64,000 bases of DNA from Pseudomonas sp. P818. GTDB taxonomy: Bacteria > Pseudomonadota > Gammaproteobacteria > Pseudomonadales > Pseudomonadaceae. The stretch is from NCBI RefSeq assembly GCF_000418555.1, contig NZ_ATKM01000011.1, positions 533,600 to 597,599 on the forward strand. Reading direction: 5' to 3'. Shown here in pieces: positions 29,455-39,031 of the stretch; within the stretch, counting starts at the first letter, position 1; each line of letters begins with the position of its first letter. The notes below the pieces were generated by a model, which saw only the letters and a list, made by a program, of their open reading frames with translations, was not told the DNA's origin and made no database searches. A program made the position numbers and the translations under genes.

Positions 29455-29853
29455 ATGAAACATGACTGGGACCTGATCGAACGCCTGCTGCATGAGGCGC
29501 AGAACTCCGCTGGCAAACCCTTCGCCCCGCGTCGCTACGCCGAGGACCTGGCCGAAGAGCATGAGAATGCCGGCGAACCCGTGGACAATCTCGACCACCT
29601 GCGCGCCGAGGCCGCGCGCTACGAGGCCCGGCTGCTGCACAACGGCTTTATCGAGCCGCGCCCGGAGGAAGAAGGCGGCAACGGCGAAAATTTCATCCTC
29701 ACCGCGCGCGGCGCACAATTGCTGAGCATGCTCGACAGCAGCATCCCCGGCAGCGAGCACCCGCGTGAAGTGCTCGACGAAGCTGGCGAAGCGGCGCTGA
29801 CGCCCGAGGTGTTCGACCGCCTGGCGCCCAAGGCCAATCTCGAGACCGGCTGA
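29455..29853 (+). CDS. DUF2513-like winged-helix protein
   Basis: Protein of 132 residues starting MKHDWDLIERLLHEAQ, the usual opening of DUF2513 proteins, whose fold is winged-helix-like. Then comes LRAEAARYEARLLHNGFIEP and ILTARGAQLLSMLDSS, consistent with a recognition helix and wing. Such proteins are often of mobile or regulatory context, but here it stands alone between two terminators. DNA binding is an inference. Confidence 0.62.
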   Translation: MKHDWDLIERLLHEAQNSAGKPFAPRRYAEDLAEEHENAGEPVDNLDHLRAEAARYEARLLHNGFIEPRPEEEGGNGENFILTARGAQLLSMLDSSIPGSEHPREVLDEAGEAALTPEVFDRLAPKANLETG

Positions 29854-29870
29854 CAGGGTGGCGCAGAAAC

Positions 29871-29908
29871 AAAAACGCCGCACCCTGTTTAGGGCGCGGC
29901 GTTTTTTT
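29871..29908 (+). terminator. Intrinsic terminator
   Basis: Arms AAAACGCCGC (29872-29881) and GCGGCGTTTT (29896-29905) followed by T-run. It also lies just after the stop of the leftward helicase gene. Confidence 0.9.
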
Positions 29909-29939
29909 GATCCTGTGGCAAGGCATCGAGCCTGCCGGA

Positions 29940-31622
29940 TCAATCCTCGCGGTAGCGACGCAGTTTCAGCGCCTTGCCGGCCACGCGGGTGTCCTTCAGT
30001 TTGCCGAGCAGGCGGTCCAGACCATCTTCCGGCAGCTCGACCAGGCTGAAGGTCTCGCGGATCTGGATGCGACCGATAGCTTCACGCGCCAGGCCGCCCT
30101 CGTTGAGGATGGCGCCCAGCAGGTTCTTTGCGGCGATGCCGTCGCGAGTGCCCAGCGCGGTACGGCAGCGCACACGACCTTCGGCCAGCGGCATTGGCGC
30201 ACGACGCTCGCGATATTCACCGCGCTCACCGCCACGATCACCATCACGCTCGCGACGCTCACGCGGTGCACCACCAACACCCGGCACCAGCGGCTGCTCG
30301 CGCTCGACGCTGGCCAGATCCAGCGCCTGGCCATTGGTGGCCTTCTTCAACAGCGCGGCGGCCAGCGCGCGCGGGCTGCAGCCGATATCGGCGGTCAGGC
30401 GGTCGAGCAGATCGCCATGACTGGCTTCGGCATCAGCCACCAGCGGCGCCAGGCTGCTGGTCAGCTTCTTGATACGGGCATCGAGCACCTGCTGGGCGTT
30501 CGGTAGCTTGACCTCGCCCACCTTCTGCCCGGTGACACGCTCGATCACCTGTAGCATGCGGCGCTCGCGCGGGGTCACCAGCAGCAGCGCACGGCCATCG
30601 CGACCGGCGCGGCCGGTACGGCCGATACGGTGCACGTAGGATTCCGGGTCGTACGGCATGTCGACGTTGAACACGTGGGTGATGCGCGGCACGTCGATAC
30701 CACGGGCGGCGACGTCGGTGGCGACGACGATGTCCAGACGACCGTCCTTGAGCGACTCGATCACGCGCTCACGCTGATTCTGGGCGATGTCGCCGTTCAG
30801 CGCAGCGGCCTTGAAGCCCTTGGCTTCCAGCGCGGAGGCCAGATCCAGAGTGGCCTGTTTGGTGCGCACGAAGGCGATCAGGGCGTCGAAATCCTCGACT
30901 TCCAGCAGACGCAACACGGCGTTGGTCTTCTGGTCGGCGTGAATCATCAGGTGCGCCTGCTCGATGCGCGAGACGGTCTGGGTCTTGGCCGCGATCTTGA
31001 TGTGCTGCGGCTCGCGCAGGTGCTTCTCGGCGATGGCGCGGATCGAATGCGGCAGCGTGGCGGAGAACAGCACGCTCTGGCGGCTTTCCGGCATGGCTTC
31101 GAAGATGATCTCCAGATCGTCCATGAAGCCCAGCTTGAGCATCTCGTCAGCTTCGTCGAGCACCAGGTGCTGGATGGTGGACAGTACCTTCTCGTCACGG
31201 CGCAGGTGGTCGACCAGACGGCCCGGAGTGGCGACGATGATCTGCGCGCCCTGGCGGATGGCCTTGAGCTGCGGGCCCATCGGCGCGCCGCCATAGACGG
31301 CGACGACGTTCACGCCCGGCATTTGCTTGGAATAGGTTTCAAAAGCGGTGGCCACCTGCAGGGCCAGTTCGCGGGTCGGCGCGAGGATCAGCACCTGCGG
31401 CTCGCGCTTGGCCGGGTCGATCTTGCTCAGCAGCGGCAAGGCGAAGGCGGCGGTCTTGCCGGTACCGGTCTGCGCCTGGCCGATCATGTCGTGGCCGGCG
31501 AGGATCACCGGAATGGCCTGCGACTGGATCGGGGACGGCTCTTCGTAACCGACGGCGGTCAGAGCGGCGAGAATATTGGGATGAAGTCCGAGCGCGGCGA
31601 AGCCGCCGATTTCCTGGGTCAT
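29940..31622 (-). CDS. deaD: DEAD-box RNA helicase (DeaD/CsdA type)
   Basis: ATP-dependent RNA helicase of 560 residues. The core carries GFAALGLHPNILAAL with the Q motif, AQTGTGKT (Walker A), PTREL, TPGRL, DEAD, SAT and HRIGRTGRAGR. The C-terminal part has an RGG-like basic stretch (RERRERDGDRGGERGEYRER) and a DbpA-type RNA-binding domain (NLLGAILNEGGL). This fits the DeaD/CsdA cold-shock group, active in ribosome assembly and mRNA turnover. The 5' leader is long. Confidence 0.93.
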   Translation of the reverse strand: MTQEIGGFAALGLHPNILAALTAVGYEEPSPIQSQAIPVILAGHDMIGQAQTGTGKTAAFALPLLSKIDPAKREPQVLILAPTRELALQVATAFETYSKQMPGVNVVAVYGGAPMGPQLKAIRQGAQIIVATPGRLVDHLRRDEKVLSTIQHLVLDEADEMLKLGFMDDLEIIFEAMPESRQSVLFSATLPHSIRAIAEKHLREPQHIKIAAKTQTVSRIEQAHLMIHADQKTNAVLRLLEVEDFDALIAFVRTKQATLDLASALEAKGFKAAALNGDIAQNQRERVIESLKDGRLDIVVATDVAARGIDVPRITHVFNVDMPYDPESYVHRIGRTGRAGRDGRALLLVTPRERRMLQVIERVTGQKVGEVKLPNAQQVLDARIKKLTSSLAPLVADAEASHGDLLDRLTADIGCSPRALAAALLKKATNGQALDLASVEREQPLVPGVGGAPRERRERDGDRGGERGEYRERRAPMPLAEGRVRCRTALGTRDGIAAKNLLGAILNEGGLAREAIGRIQIRETFSLVELPEDGLDRLLGKLKDTRVAGKALKLRRYRED

Positions 31623-31952
31623 GGGTCTGCCTCAAGTGCATCCGCAAAGACCCATGTTCCAAAGCTGCGCATGCCGTGTAAGACCTTGTGGGTCACCCTG
31701 GCAGCCTGGTCGGCGGGGATTTGCGAAAACGTGATGAAAGTGAATCGTCAAGGATAGTCCGCTGGGGACTGGCTGCCGGAAGTTAATTTCCCGGGCGAGT
31801 TGCACTACCTGAACGTGGCCAGTGAATTGACCGGCGCGCATCATACCGGAAATTCCTGACCAAGGTGCTGTTTTTTATGCTCCTCACACCCACGCACCGC
31901 TCACCGCAGGTACTTCCAGGCGGTTTTGTGCGGTTTTTAGCCATGCGTGGCG
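31623..31952 (-). promoter_or_regulatory. Long non-coding leader upstream of the DEAD-box helicase gene
   Basis: No convincing gene lies in these 330 bp. On the minus strand a -10-like TATGAT occurs at about 31840-31845, which would give a 5' untranslated region of roughly 210 nt. Long leaders are known for deaD and other cold-shock RNAs. No clear -35 or cold-shock box could be fixed. Confidence 0.35.
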
Positions 31953-32726
31953 TCACGTAGCCGGGCGCAAAACCTCGATCAGAGGTTGCAGGGAGTAACC
32001 CAGGCGCGGCGCCAGTTCACCCGCACGCATCTGCAAACGCCCCATGTTCAGGCGCTGGTCGAGGTCGGCCGGGATCAACAGCACCACGTTGCCCTCCTTC
32101 ACTGGGCATTCCCAGTAATGCCGATGATAGAGCCCGCGCAGCAATGCCGCACCCAGTGGCTTGCCGTCGTTGCCGGCCCATTGATTGATGATCAACCAAC
32201 CGCCCGGGTTGAGCTTTTCACGGCAGCGGTCGAGAAAGCGCCAGGCCAGATGACCGACACCCGGCCCCTGGTCGGTGTACAGATCGAGAAAGATCAGATC
32301 GGCGGTTTCCGCGCTGTCGAGCAGTTCGGTGGCATCGCCGATGCGAATGGTCAGCCGCGGATCGTCGTCGAGGCCGAGAAACTCCATGGCCAGGCGCGGC
32401 ACGTCCGGCCGCAGCTCGATGGCCTCGACATCCTCCAGCGGCAGGAACTTGAGGCAGGCCTGAGTCAGGTTACCGGCACCCAGACCGAGAAACAGTGCAG
32501 TTTCCGGCGCATCGTGGCACAGCGCGCCCAGCAGCATGGCGCGGGTGTAGTCGTATTCGAGCCAGCTGGGATCACCCTGGAACACGCAGCTCTGCTCGAT
32601 GGCATCACCGAACTCGAGAAAGCGGTAGGCACCGATCTGCACCACGCGAATCACCCCGAAGGCATCGCGCACTTCGGCCAGCAGAACCTCGTCCTGCAAT
32701 TCGTCCTCTGGCGGCAAGCCTGGCAT
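31953..32726 (-). CDS. Spermidine synthase-like methyltransferase-fold protein
   Basis: Protein of 257 residues of the SpeE/PMT-like fold. ALFLGLGAGNLTQACL is the glycine-rich nucleotide motif, VEAIELRPDV the acidic strand end, and LIFLDLYTDQGPG the catalytic-loop region. It lacks the canonical N-terminal SpeE domain (WYTE), so the substrate may differ from putrescine. GGGAGAGG stands before the ATG at 32726, which is chosen over longer in-frame starts. The gene stands alone. Confidence 0.78.
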   Translation of the reverse strand: MPGLPPEDELQDEVLLAEVRDAFGVIRVVQIGAYRFLEFGDAIEQSCVFQGDPSWLEYDYTRAMLLGALCHDAPETALFLGLGAGNLTQACLKFLPLEDVEAIELRPDVPRLAMEFLGLDDDPRLTIRIGDATELLDSAETADLIFLDLYTDQGPGVGHLAWRFLDRCREKLNPGGWLIINQWAGNDGKPLGAALLRGLYHRHYWECPVKEGNVVLLIPADLDQRLNMGRLQMRAGELAPRLGYSLQPLIEVLRPAT

Positions 32727-32997
32727 CGATACCTCTCCCACAGTGAAATCCCCCAGCATAGAAGCCGGGCTAAAGCGCCGATTGTCATTGAAGAAACCGC
32801 CCCGGGTCACGTGATAATTCAACGTCGGCTGCGTGGCTGCAGTTCTTGAGCAACTGACACGTCGATGCCATCGTCGGTTGCCGCCCCAGTGCATTCGCGA
32901 CCCGAGTCGATATGTCTGCGGCGCCGCGAAGCCCCTCACGTGACGGGGCTTATCGGTTACCATGCGCCTCCGCCTGATCAATCGCTAGAGACGCAGC

Positions 32998-34344
32998 ATG
33001 TCGCACGCCTGGAGTCCCGATAGCTGGAGGGCCAAGCCCATCCAGCAGCAGCCCGAATACCCTGACGCCGCCCACCTCGCCCGCGTCGAGCAGACCCTGG
33101 CCGGCTATCCGCCGCTGGTGTTCGCCGGCGAGGCGCGCGAGCTGCGCCGCCAGTTCGCCGAAGTCACACAGGGCCGCGCCTTCCTGCTGCAGGGCGGCGA
33201 CTGCGCCGAGAGCTTCGCCGAGTTTTCCGCCGCGAAGATCCGCGACACCTTCAAGGTGCTGCTGCAGATGGCCATTGTCATGACCTTCGCTGCCGGCTGC
33301 CCGGTGGTCAAGGTCGGGCGCATGGCCGGACAGTTCGCCAAGCCGCGCTCGTCCGGTAGCGAAACCATCGATGGCGTCACCCTGCCCGCCTACCGCGGCG
33401 ATATCGTCAACGGCATCGGCTTCGACGCCGCCAGCCGCGTGCCCGATCCGGAGCGCCTGCTGCAGGCCTATCACCAGGCCACCGCCAGCCTCAACCTTCT
33501 GCGTGCCTTCGCCCAGGGCGGTTTCGCCGACGTGCATCAGGTGCATCAGTGGAACCTCGATTTCATCGCCAACTCGGCGCTATCCGAGAAGTACCACCAG
33601 CTGGCCAACCGCATCGACGAAACCCTGGCCTTCATGCGTGCGGTCGGCATGGACAGCGCGCCGCAGCTGCGCGAAGTCAGCTTCTTCACCGCTCACGAAG
33701 CGCTGCTGCTCAACTACGAAGAGGCCTTCGTGCGTCGCGACAGCCTCACCGGCCGCTGGTACGACTGCTCCGCGCACATGCTGTGGATTGGCGACCGCAC
33801 CCGTCAGCTGGACGGCGCCCACGTCGAGTTCATGCGCGGCATCGAGAACCCCATCGGCGTCAAGGTCGGTCCGAGCATGGACCCGGACAAGCTGATCCGC
33901 CTGCTCGACACGCTCAACCCGGACAACGATCCGGGCCGCCTCAACCTGATCGTGCGCATGGGCGCCGACAAGGTGGAAGCGCACTTCCCGCGCCTGCTGC
34001 GCAAGGTCAAGGAAGAAGGCCGCCAGGTGCTGTGGAGTTCCGACCCCATGCACGGCAACACCATCAAGGCCAGCAGCGGCTACAAGACCCGCGACTTCGC
34101 GCAGATTCTCAGCGAAGTCCGGCAGTTCTTCGCCGTGCACCAGGCCGAAGGCACCTACGCTGGCGGCATCCATATCGAGATGACCGGGCAGAACGTCACC
34201 GAATGCATCGGCGGCTCACGCCCGATTACCGAGGACGGTCTGTCCGACCGCTACCACACCCATTGCGACCCGCGCATGAACGCCGACCAGTCGCTGGAGC
34301 TGGCGTTCATGATCGCCGAAACGCTCAAACAGGTGCGGCGCTAG
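32998..34344 (+). CDS. Class II 3-deoxy-7-phosphoheptulonate synthase
   Basis: Cytosolic enzyme of 448 residues that condenses phosphoenolpyruvate and erythrose 4-phosphate, the first step of the shikimate pathway. It is the plant-like class II form: [13 protein letters not shown] (metal and phosphate site), [21 protein letters not shown] [28 protein letters not shown] and [15 protein letters not shown]. The start [20 protein letters not shown] is typical. Its stop shares CTAG with the stop of the convergent YcaQ-like gene. Confidence 0.94.
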   Translation: MSHAWSPDSWRAKPIQQQPEYPDAAHLARVEQTLAGYPPLVFAGEARELRRQFAEVTQGRAFLLQGGDCAESFAEFSAAKIRDTFKVLLQMAIVMTFAAGCPVVKVGRMAGQFAKPRSSGSETIDGVTLPAYRGDIVNGIGFDAASRVPDPERLLQAYHQATASLNLLRAFAQGGFADVHQVHQWNLDFIANSALSEKYHQLANRIDETLAFMRAVGMDSAPQLREVSFFTAHEALLLNYEEAFVRRDSLTGRWYDCSAHMLWIGDRTRQLDGAHVEFMRGIENPIGVKVGPSMDPDKLIRLLDTLNPDNDPGRLNLIVRMGADKVEAHFPRLLRKVKEEGRQVLWSSDPMHGNTIKASSGYKTRDFAQILSEVRQFFAVHQAEGTYAGGIHIEMTGQNVTECIGGSRPITEDGLSDRYHTHCDPRMNADQSLELAFMIAETLKQVRR

Positions 34345-35537
34345 GCAACAGGTACGCCGAGCGTTTTCACGCTCGGCGCCAGCCACACCTCATCCAGCCC
34401 CAGCCAGTGCGCCAGCGCACGCAGCGAATCGCCCAGCGCCAGGCGCGCCTCCTCGCTCAACACCGCTTCCTCCAGATGCACGGCATGCACCGCCAGACGC
34501 CCGGCGGCGCGCTCGCTGCGCAGGTCGACACGTGCCAGCAGACGCTCGTGATGCAGGAAAGGCAGCACGTAATAGCCGTATACACGCCTGGCCTGTGGGG
34601 TGTAGATCTCCAGACGGTAGCGGAAGCCGAACAGCCGCTCGGTGCGCTGGCGTTCCCAGATCAGCGAGTCGAACGGCGACAGCAGCGCGCTGTGACGGAT
34701 GCGCCGAGGCACGCGCGGCTCGCCCCGACAGTAGGCCGGCTGCCGCCAGCCCTGCACCGTAACCGGTAGCAACTCACCCGCTTCCACCAGCTCGGCGAGA
34801 CGGCGCTTGCTGTCGTCGGCATCGAGCCGGTAGTAGTCACGCAGATCCTTCTCCGTCGCCACACCCAGCGCATCGGCCGAACGCAGCAACAGGCGCCGCT
34901 GCGCCTCGTCCTCATCCAGCTCGGGGTGGTTGAGCGACTCGCCAGGGATGACCCGCTCCGGCAGATCGTACAAACGCTCGAAAACTCGCCGTCCTGCAAC
35001 CGCCACTTCGCCTGCCGCGAACAGCCATTCCAGCGCCATCTTTTCCGCGCTCCAGTCCCACCAGGGGCCGGCCTTCTCGGTACGGCTGGAGAGACTGCCG
35101 GCACCCAGGGCACCGCGTTCACGCACAGCCTGTAGGACGTCGTTGATCACCTCGCGCCGTTCCATGCCGAAGCGCGCCAGCCCCGGGTAGATGCCCTGGC
35201 CAGCGGCGGCCCGGCGCATGCGCCAGCGCAGCAGCGGGTAGAGTTCCAGCGGCAACAGCGAAGCCTCGTGGCCCCAGTACTCGAACAGGCGCCGACGGCG
35301 CGCCCGGCCCCAGGCCAGCTCGTCGAGGTGCTCGGCCTGGTAGTGGCCAAGACGGGAAAACGCCGGCAGATAATGCGAGCGCACCAGGGCGTTGACCGAA
35401 TCGATCTGCAGCACGCCGAGGCGCTCGATCTGCGCCTGCAAGTGCCGATGGGCGATGGCGCCGCGCGGGGTACGGCCGAACCCCTGAGCAGCCAGGGCCA
35501 GGCGGCGCGCTTCGGCGAGAGAAAGTGAGAGCGTCAT
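34341..35537 (-). CDS. YcaQ/AlkX-like DNA glycosylase (winged helix, HTH_42)
   Basis: Protein of 398 residues of the family that unhooks DNA interstrand crosslinks and removes bulky alkyl purines. The catalytic-type motif LQIDSVN is near residue 45, in the usual Q-x-D form. [27 protein letters not shown] text ([20 protein letters not shown]) and [12 protein letters not shown] are family hallmarks. The frame opens to 35714, but [20 protein letters not shown] at 35537 is the conserved start. Confidence 0.9.
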   Translation of the reverse strand: MTLSLSLAEARRLALAAQGFGRTPRGAIAHRHLQAQIERLGVLQIDSVNALVRSHYLPAFSRLGHYQAEHLDELAWGRARRRRLFEYWGHEASLLPLELYPLLRWRMRRAAAGQGIYPGLARFGMERREVINDVLQAVRERGALGAGSLSSRTEKAGPWWDWSAEKMALEWLFAAGEVAVAGRRVFERLYDLPERVIPGESLNHPELDEDEAQRRLLLRSADALGVATEKDLRDYYRLDADDSKRRLAELVEAGELLPVTVQGWRQPAYCRGEPRVPRRIRHSALLSPFDSLIWERQRTERLFGFRYRLEIYTPQARRVYGYYVLPFLHHERLLARVDLRSERAAGRLAVHAVHLEEAVLSEEARLALGDSLRALAHWLGLDEVWLAPSVKTLGVPVA

Positions 35538-35551
35538 GGCGAGCCAGCCTA

Positions 35552-35998
35552 TCAGGCCGGCGCCGCGAACGCATGGCGGAAGGTGAAGGCCTGCTGCGTG
35601 GCGCCATGCTCGCGCAGGTGTGCCAGACGCTCGGCCGCCTCGACCACGTCCGGACGATGCCCGGCCGGCACCCACCACAACACCTGGTGCGCCTGTTCGA
35701 CGCGCTCGAACCATTCGCGGCGGCGCTTGAGCATCTCGGTATGCGCGGATTTGTAGACGTAATCGCTGAGCGACTGCACGTCCTGCCAGACCGACATGTT
35801 CACCAGCACCTCGTCACCGAACGGGCGGATCGCCGTGGCATCGCCCGCCTCGTCCTACAAACGCCAGACATAGCTGGGCGAGGCTTCGGCCAGGGCATTG
35901 ACGCGCTGCAGGTTGGCGACGAAATCGGCCATTCCCGGCGATTCCAGCGGTGCCTTCATCCAGGCGATGTTCAGTTGGGCCAAGTGATAAGCGGACAA
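35552..35998 (-). pseudogene. DUF3291 gene interrupted by an in-frame amber codon
   Basis: Would encode 148 residues starting at TTG (35998) after a strong AAGGAGG site: MSAYHLAQLNIAWMKAPLES. After residue 47 (PSYVWRL) a TAG at 35857-35855 stops the frame. The same frame then continues without gap as DEAGDATAIRPFGDEVLVNM and the rest of the DUF3291 domain. CAG to TAG is the simplest origin, since Gln fits the position. Either a true pseudogene, an assembly error or a readthrough gene. Lies 15 bp after the YcaQ-like gene. Confidence 0.85.
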
Positions 35999-36024
35999 AT
36001 TCCAGCCTCCTTGCAGGCAAACCA

Positions 36025-36969
36025 TCAGGATCGTTGCGGCAAACCGCGCCAGTCAGCGAAGCGCCGACGCAGCCAGGCCTCGCTGCTGACCAGGGTGATG
36101 CCCGACAGCACCAGTGCCGCGCCGATGATGAAGTTCAGCGTCAGCGGCTCGTCCAGCACCAGCACGCCGAAACTGACGCCGAACAGCGGGGTCATGAAGG
36201 AGAACACCGCCATGTTCGAAGCCAGGTAACGGCGCAGCAGCCAGAACCAGGTCAGGTAGGTGAAAAACGACACCACCACGCCCTGCAGCAGGATGCTGCC
36301 GATGGCGATCGGGCTCCAGCGCAACTGGCCAAGATCAACCACCGCCAGCGCATAAGCGAGCAGCAACGCGAAGGCCACCGCCAACTGATAGAACAGCGTC
36401 AGCCCAGGCGGCGCCTCGGACAGGCGAGAAGCTCGCACCACCACTGTGGTAGCGCCCCAGGCCATGCCGGCGCACAGCCCCAGCACATCGCCAAGCAGCA
36501 TACCGGCATCGATCTGGGCCCAGTTGCCGCCTACACCGAAGGCCATCACCACACCGCCAAAACACAGCGCGATACCCAGCCACTGCAGACGCCGCAGGCG
36601 CTCGCTGGGCAACAGCAGATGCAGCCCGAGCGCCGAGAAGATCGGCGCGGTATAGAGAAACACCGCCATATGCGAGGCCGTGGTATGGCGCAGACCCAGC
36701 GCGATGAAAAAGAACTCCAGAGCAAACAGCACACCCGCCAGCACGCCGGCCAACCAGGTAGAACCCAGCCATTCACGCCAACCGCCCTGCCAGATCAACA
36801 ACAGGCCGACCAGTAGCGCGGCGATGCCGGAGCGCAGGGCTACCTGCAGCATGGGCGCGATGTCGTCCGCCGCCAGCTTGATCGCCACCTGCTGGCTGCC
36901 CCAGATGGCGCAGAGCAGCAGCATCAGTTGGAACAGGAAAAAATCGGCGCCCCTGCGTAACGCGGTCAT
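36025..36969 (-). CDS. EamA-family (DMT) transporter
   Basis: Inner-membrane protein of 314 residues with ten helices in two EamA repeats. AIWGSQQVAIKLAADDIAPM is the first repeat start; MAWGATTVVVRASRL opens the second. Such proteins export amino acids, nucleosides or other metabolites; the substrate is not predictable. It lies between the broken DUF3291 gene and the DUF1127 gene on the same strand. Confidence 0.9.
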   Translation of the reverse strand: MTALRRGADFFLFQLMLLLCAIWGSQQVAIKLAADDIAPMLQVALRSGIAALLVGLLLIWQGGWREWLGSTWLAGVLAGVLFALEFFFIALGLRHTTASHMAVFLYTAPIFSALGLHLLLPSERLRRLQWLGIALCFGGVVMAFGVGGNWAQIDAGMLLGDVLGLCAGMAWGATTVVVRASRLSEAPPGLTLFYQLAVAFALLLAYALAVVDLGQLRWSPIAIGSILLQGVVVSFFTYLTWFWLLRRYLASNMAVFSFMTPLFGVSFGVLVLDEPLTLNFIIGAALVLSGITLVSSEAWLRRRFADWRGLPQRS

Positions 36970-36992
36970 TCATTAACTCCAGTCATTACTCG

Positions 36993-37217
36993 TCACTTTC
37001 TCAGCGGATCATCCCAAAACGGCCGTTCGGCCTCCTGCAGCGCATCGGCCCGGGACAAACCCAGATCCTTGAGCGCCATATCGCTAAGCCGAGCCAACTG
37101 CTGCCGCTCACGAGCCAGTTGACGCCAGCGCCGCAGCATACGCCAAACGCAGGCCAATGACGGCAGACGTTCGAAGTGGATGGCCTGAGCCAGCGCATAA
37201 CCTTTTTGACCTTTCAT
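36993..37217 (-). CDS. DUF1127 small basic protein
   Basis: Protein of 74 residues. RMLRRWRQLARERQQLARLSDMALKDLG ends with DLGLSRADALQEAERPFW, the classic DUF1127 pattern (YjiS-like). Family members of this size act in phosphate, arginine or RNA-linked regulation in other bacteria. It diverges from a LysR gene across about 95 bp, so that regulator may control it together with the EamA gene. Confidence 0.9.
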   Translation of the reverse strand: MKGQKGYALAQAIHFERLPSLACVWRMLRRWRQLARERQQLARLSDMALKDLGLSRADALQEAERPFWDDPLRK

Positions 37218-37313
37218 CTTTTCGCCCTCCCTGTGGGTTGGCGTCAGTGTCGGCCCGCGCTTAAGATCAATCCAACGAATGTTTCTTATGCTATCCATCT
37301 CGAGGATTGATGA

Positions 37314-38168
37314 ATGGCCTATCACCCCAGTATCGATACCGAACTGCTGCGCAGCTTCGTTGCCATCGCCGACACCGGCGGCTTCACCCGCGCTGCGGAA
37401 ACGGTCAATCGCACTCAGTCGGCGGTGAGCATGCAGATGAAGCGACTGGAGGAAGATGTGGTACAGCGGCCGCTGTTCGAGCGCGACGGCCGCCAGGTGC
37501 GGCTGACACCCGAAGGCCAGGTGCTGCTGGGTTATGCGCGGCGCATTCTCAAACTGCACGGCGAAGTGCTCAACACCCTGCGCGAACCCCATATGGTCGG
37601 CGCCGTGCGCATCGGCACGCCGGACGACTATGTGATGCGCTTTCTGCCGGAGATACTTTCGCGCTTCGCCCAGGCCTATCCATTGGTGCAGGTGGAGGTG
37701 CACTGCGAACCCTCCGGCCAGCTGTTGCTACGCCAGGATCTGGATCTGACCATCGTTACCCGCCAGCCCGGCAAGGAGATTGGCCAGTTGCTGCGTCAGG
37801 AACGCTTCGCCTGGGCCGTGGCTCAGGGATTCGCGCCACACGAGCAGAACCCCATGCCGCTGGCCATGTTCAACGCCGACTGTTTCTGCCGCGAGTGGGC
37901 CTGCAACGCGCTGGATGCGATGAGTCGCCCCTACCGCATCGCCTATACCAGCCCCAGCCTGTCGGCGATCTTCGCCGTGGTGCGCGCTGGCCTGGCGGTC
38001 ACCGCACAGCTACAAAGCCTGATCACGCCGGATCTGCGCATCCTCGGCGAAGCCGAAGGCCTGCCGCTGCTGCCGTTGACCAGCATCGTGCTGCTGCGCA
38101 ACGAAAGCAGTCAGTCACCCGTCACCGAATGCCTGGCCGAGCATATCGTTGAAGGTTTTCGCCTATAG
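37314..38168 (+). CDS. LysR-family transcriptional regulator
   Basis: Regulator of 284 residues. The N-terminal winged HTH is LLRSFVAIADTGGFTRAAETVNRTQSAVSM within residues 9-40. The effector domain begins near residue 92 (GAVRIGTPDDYVMRFLPEIL). It diverges from the DUF1127 gene and overlaps the end of the convergent TauE gene by six bases. Ligand unknown. Confidence 0.93.
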   Translation: MAYHPSIDTELLRSFVAIADTGGFTRAAETVNRTQSAVSMQMKRLEEDVVQRPLFERDGRQVRLTPEGQVLLGYARRILKLHGEVLNTLREPHMVGAVRIGTPDDYVMRFLPEILSRFAQAYPLVQVEVHCEPSGQLLLRQDLDLTIVTRQPGKEIGQLLRQERFAWAVAQGFAPHEQNPMPLAMFNADCFCREWACNALDAMSRPYRIAYTSPSLSAIFAVVRAGLAVTAQLQSLITPDLRILGEAEGLPLLPLTSIVLLRNESSQSPVTECLAEHIVEGFRL

Positions 38169-38930
38169 ACGGCCGCCCGACTCCAGCGCAAGCAGCAGCG
38201 CGCAGAACAGCAGGAAGCCGCAGAACAGGCTGCGCAGCAGGCGCTCCGGCAGCGAATGGGCCAGGCGCACGCCCCAGCTGATGCTGAGCAGGCCACCTAC
38301 GGCCAGCGGTACGCCCATCCACCAGTTGACGTGATCATGCAGCGCATAGGTGAGCAAGGTCACCCCGGTGCTGGGCAGCGCCAGCGACAGCGACAGTCCC
38401 TGCGCCACCACCTGGGTGGTGCCGAACACGCTGGTCAGCACCGGCGTCGCCACCACCGCGCCGCCCACACCGAACAGCCCGCCCATGGCACCGGACACCC
38501 CGCCCAGCACGCCGAACCAGCCCCAGTGATGACGCAGCTCGCCGCTGGCTGGTGCCTGAGTCATCAGCATGCGCAGCAGGTTGTAGCCCGCCAGGGCCAA
38601 CAGAAAGCCAACGAAGGCCCAGCGCATGGTGCGTGAATCCACCTCCACCGCGTACAACGAGGCCAGCCAGGCACAGACGAAGCTGGTAACGCCGAGTAGC
38701 AGTGCATAGCGAAGGTCGATGCGATTGCGTTGATGGTAACGCCAGATCGCCAGCATCACGTTCGGCACCACCATCACCAGTGCGGTGCCTTGCGCCAGTT
38801 GCTGATCCAGCCCGAAGACAATGCCCAGTACCGGAATGGCGATCAGCCCGCCACCGATGCCGAACAAACCGCCCAGGGTCCCCAGACCCAGGCCGAGCAA
38901 TAGATTGAGCAACAGGTCGAACAGATTCAT
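38163..38930 (-). CDS. TauE/SafE-family sulfite or anion exporter
   Basis: Inner-membrane protein of 255 residues with about eight helices in two repeats, each opened by a glycine-rich helix: GTLGGLFGIGGGLIAIPVLG and SGAMGGLFGVGGAVVATPVL. This repeat pair defines the family, which moves sulfite, sulfonates or organic anions. It diverges from the second LysR gene across about 100 bp. Confidence 0.93.
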   Translation of the reverse strand: MNLFDLLLNLLLGLGLGTLGGLFGIGGGLIAIPVLGIVFGLDQQLAQGTALVMVVPNVMLAIWRYHQRNRIDLRYALLLGVTSFVCAWLASLYAVEVDSRTMRWAFVGFLLALAGYNLLRMLMTQAPASGELRHHWGWFGVLGGVSGAMGGLFGVGGAVVATPVLTSVFGTTQVVAQGLSLSLALPSTGVTLLTYALHDHVNWWMGVPLAVGGLLSISWGVRLAHSLPERLLRSLFCGFLLFCALLLALESGGRL

Positions 38931-39031
38931 GACACCTCCAAACTGTGGGGTGCATGTTAAGCAGCCACGGCTAGCGCGGAAACGCATAGCAACGCAAAAT
39001 GGCTTTGCTGATTACGCACAAGCGAACCGCC

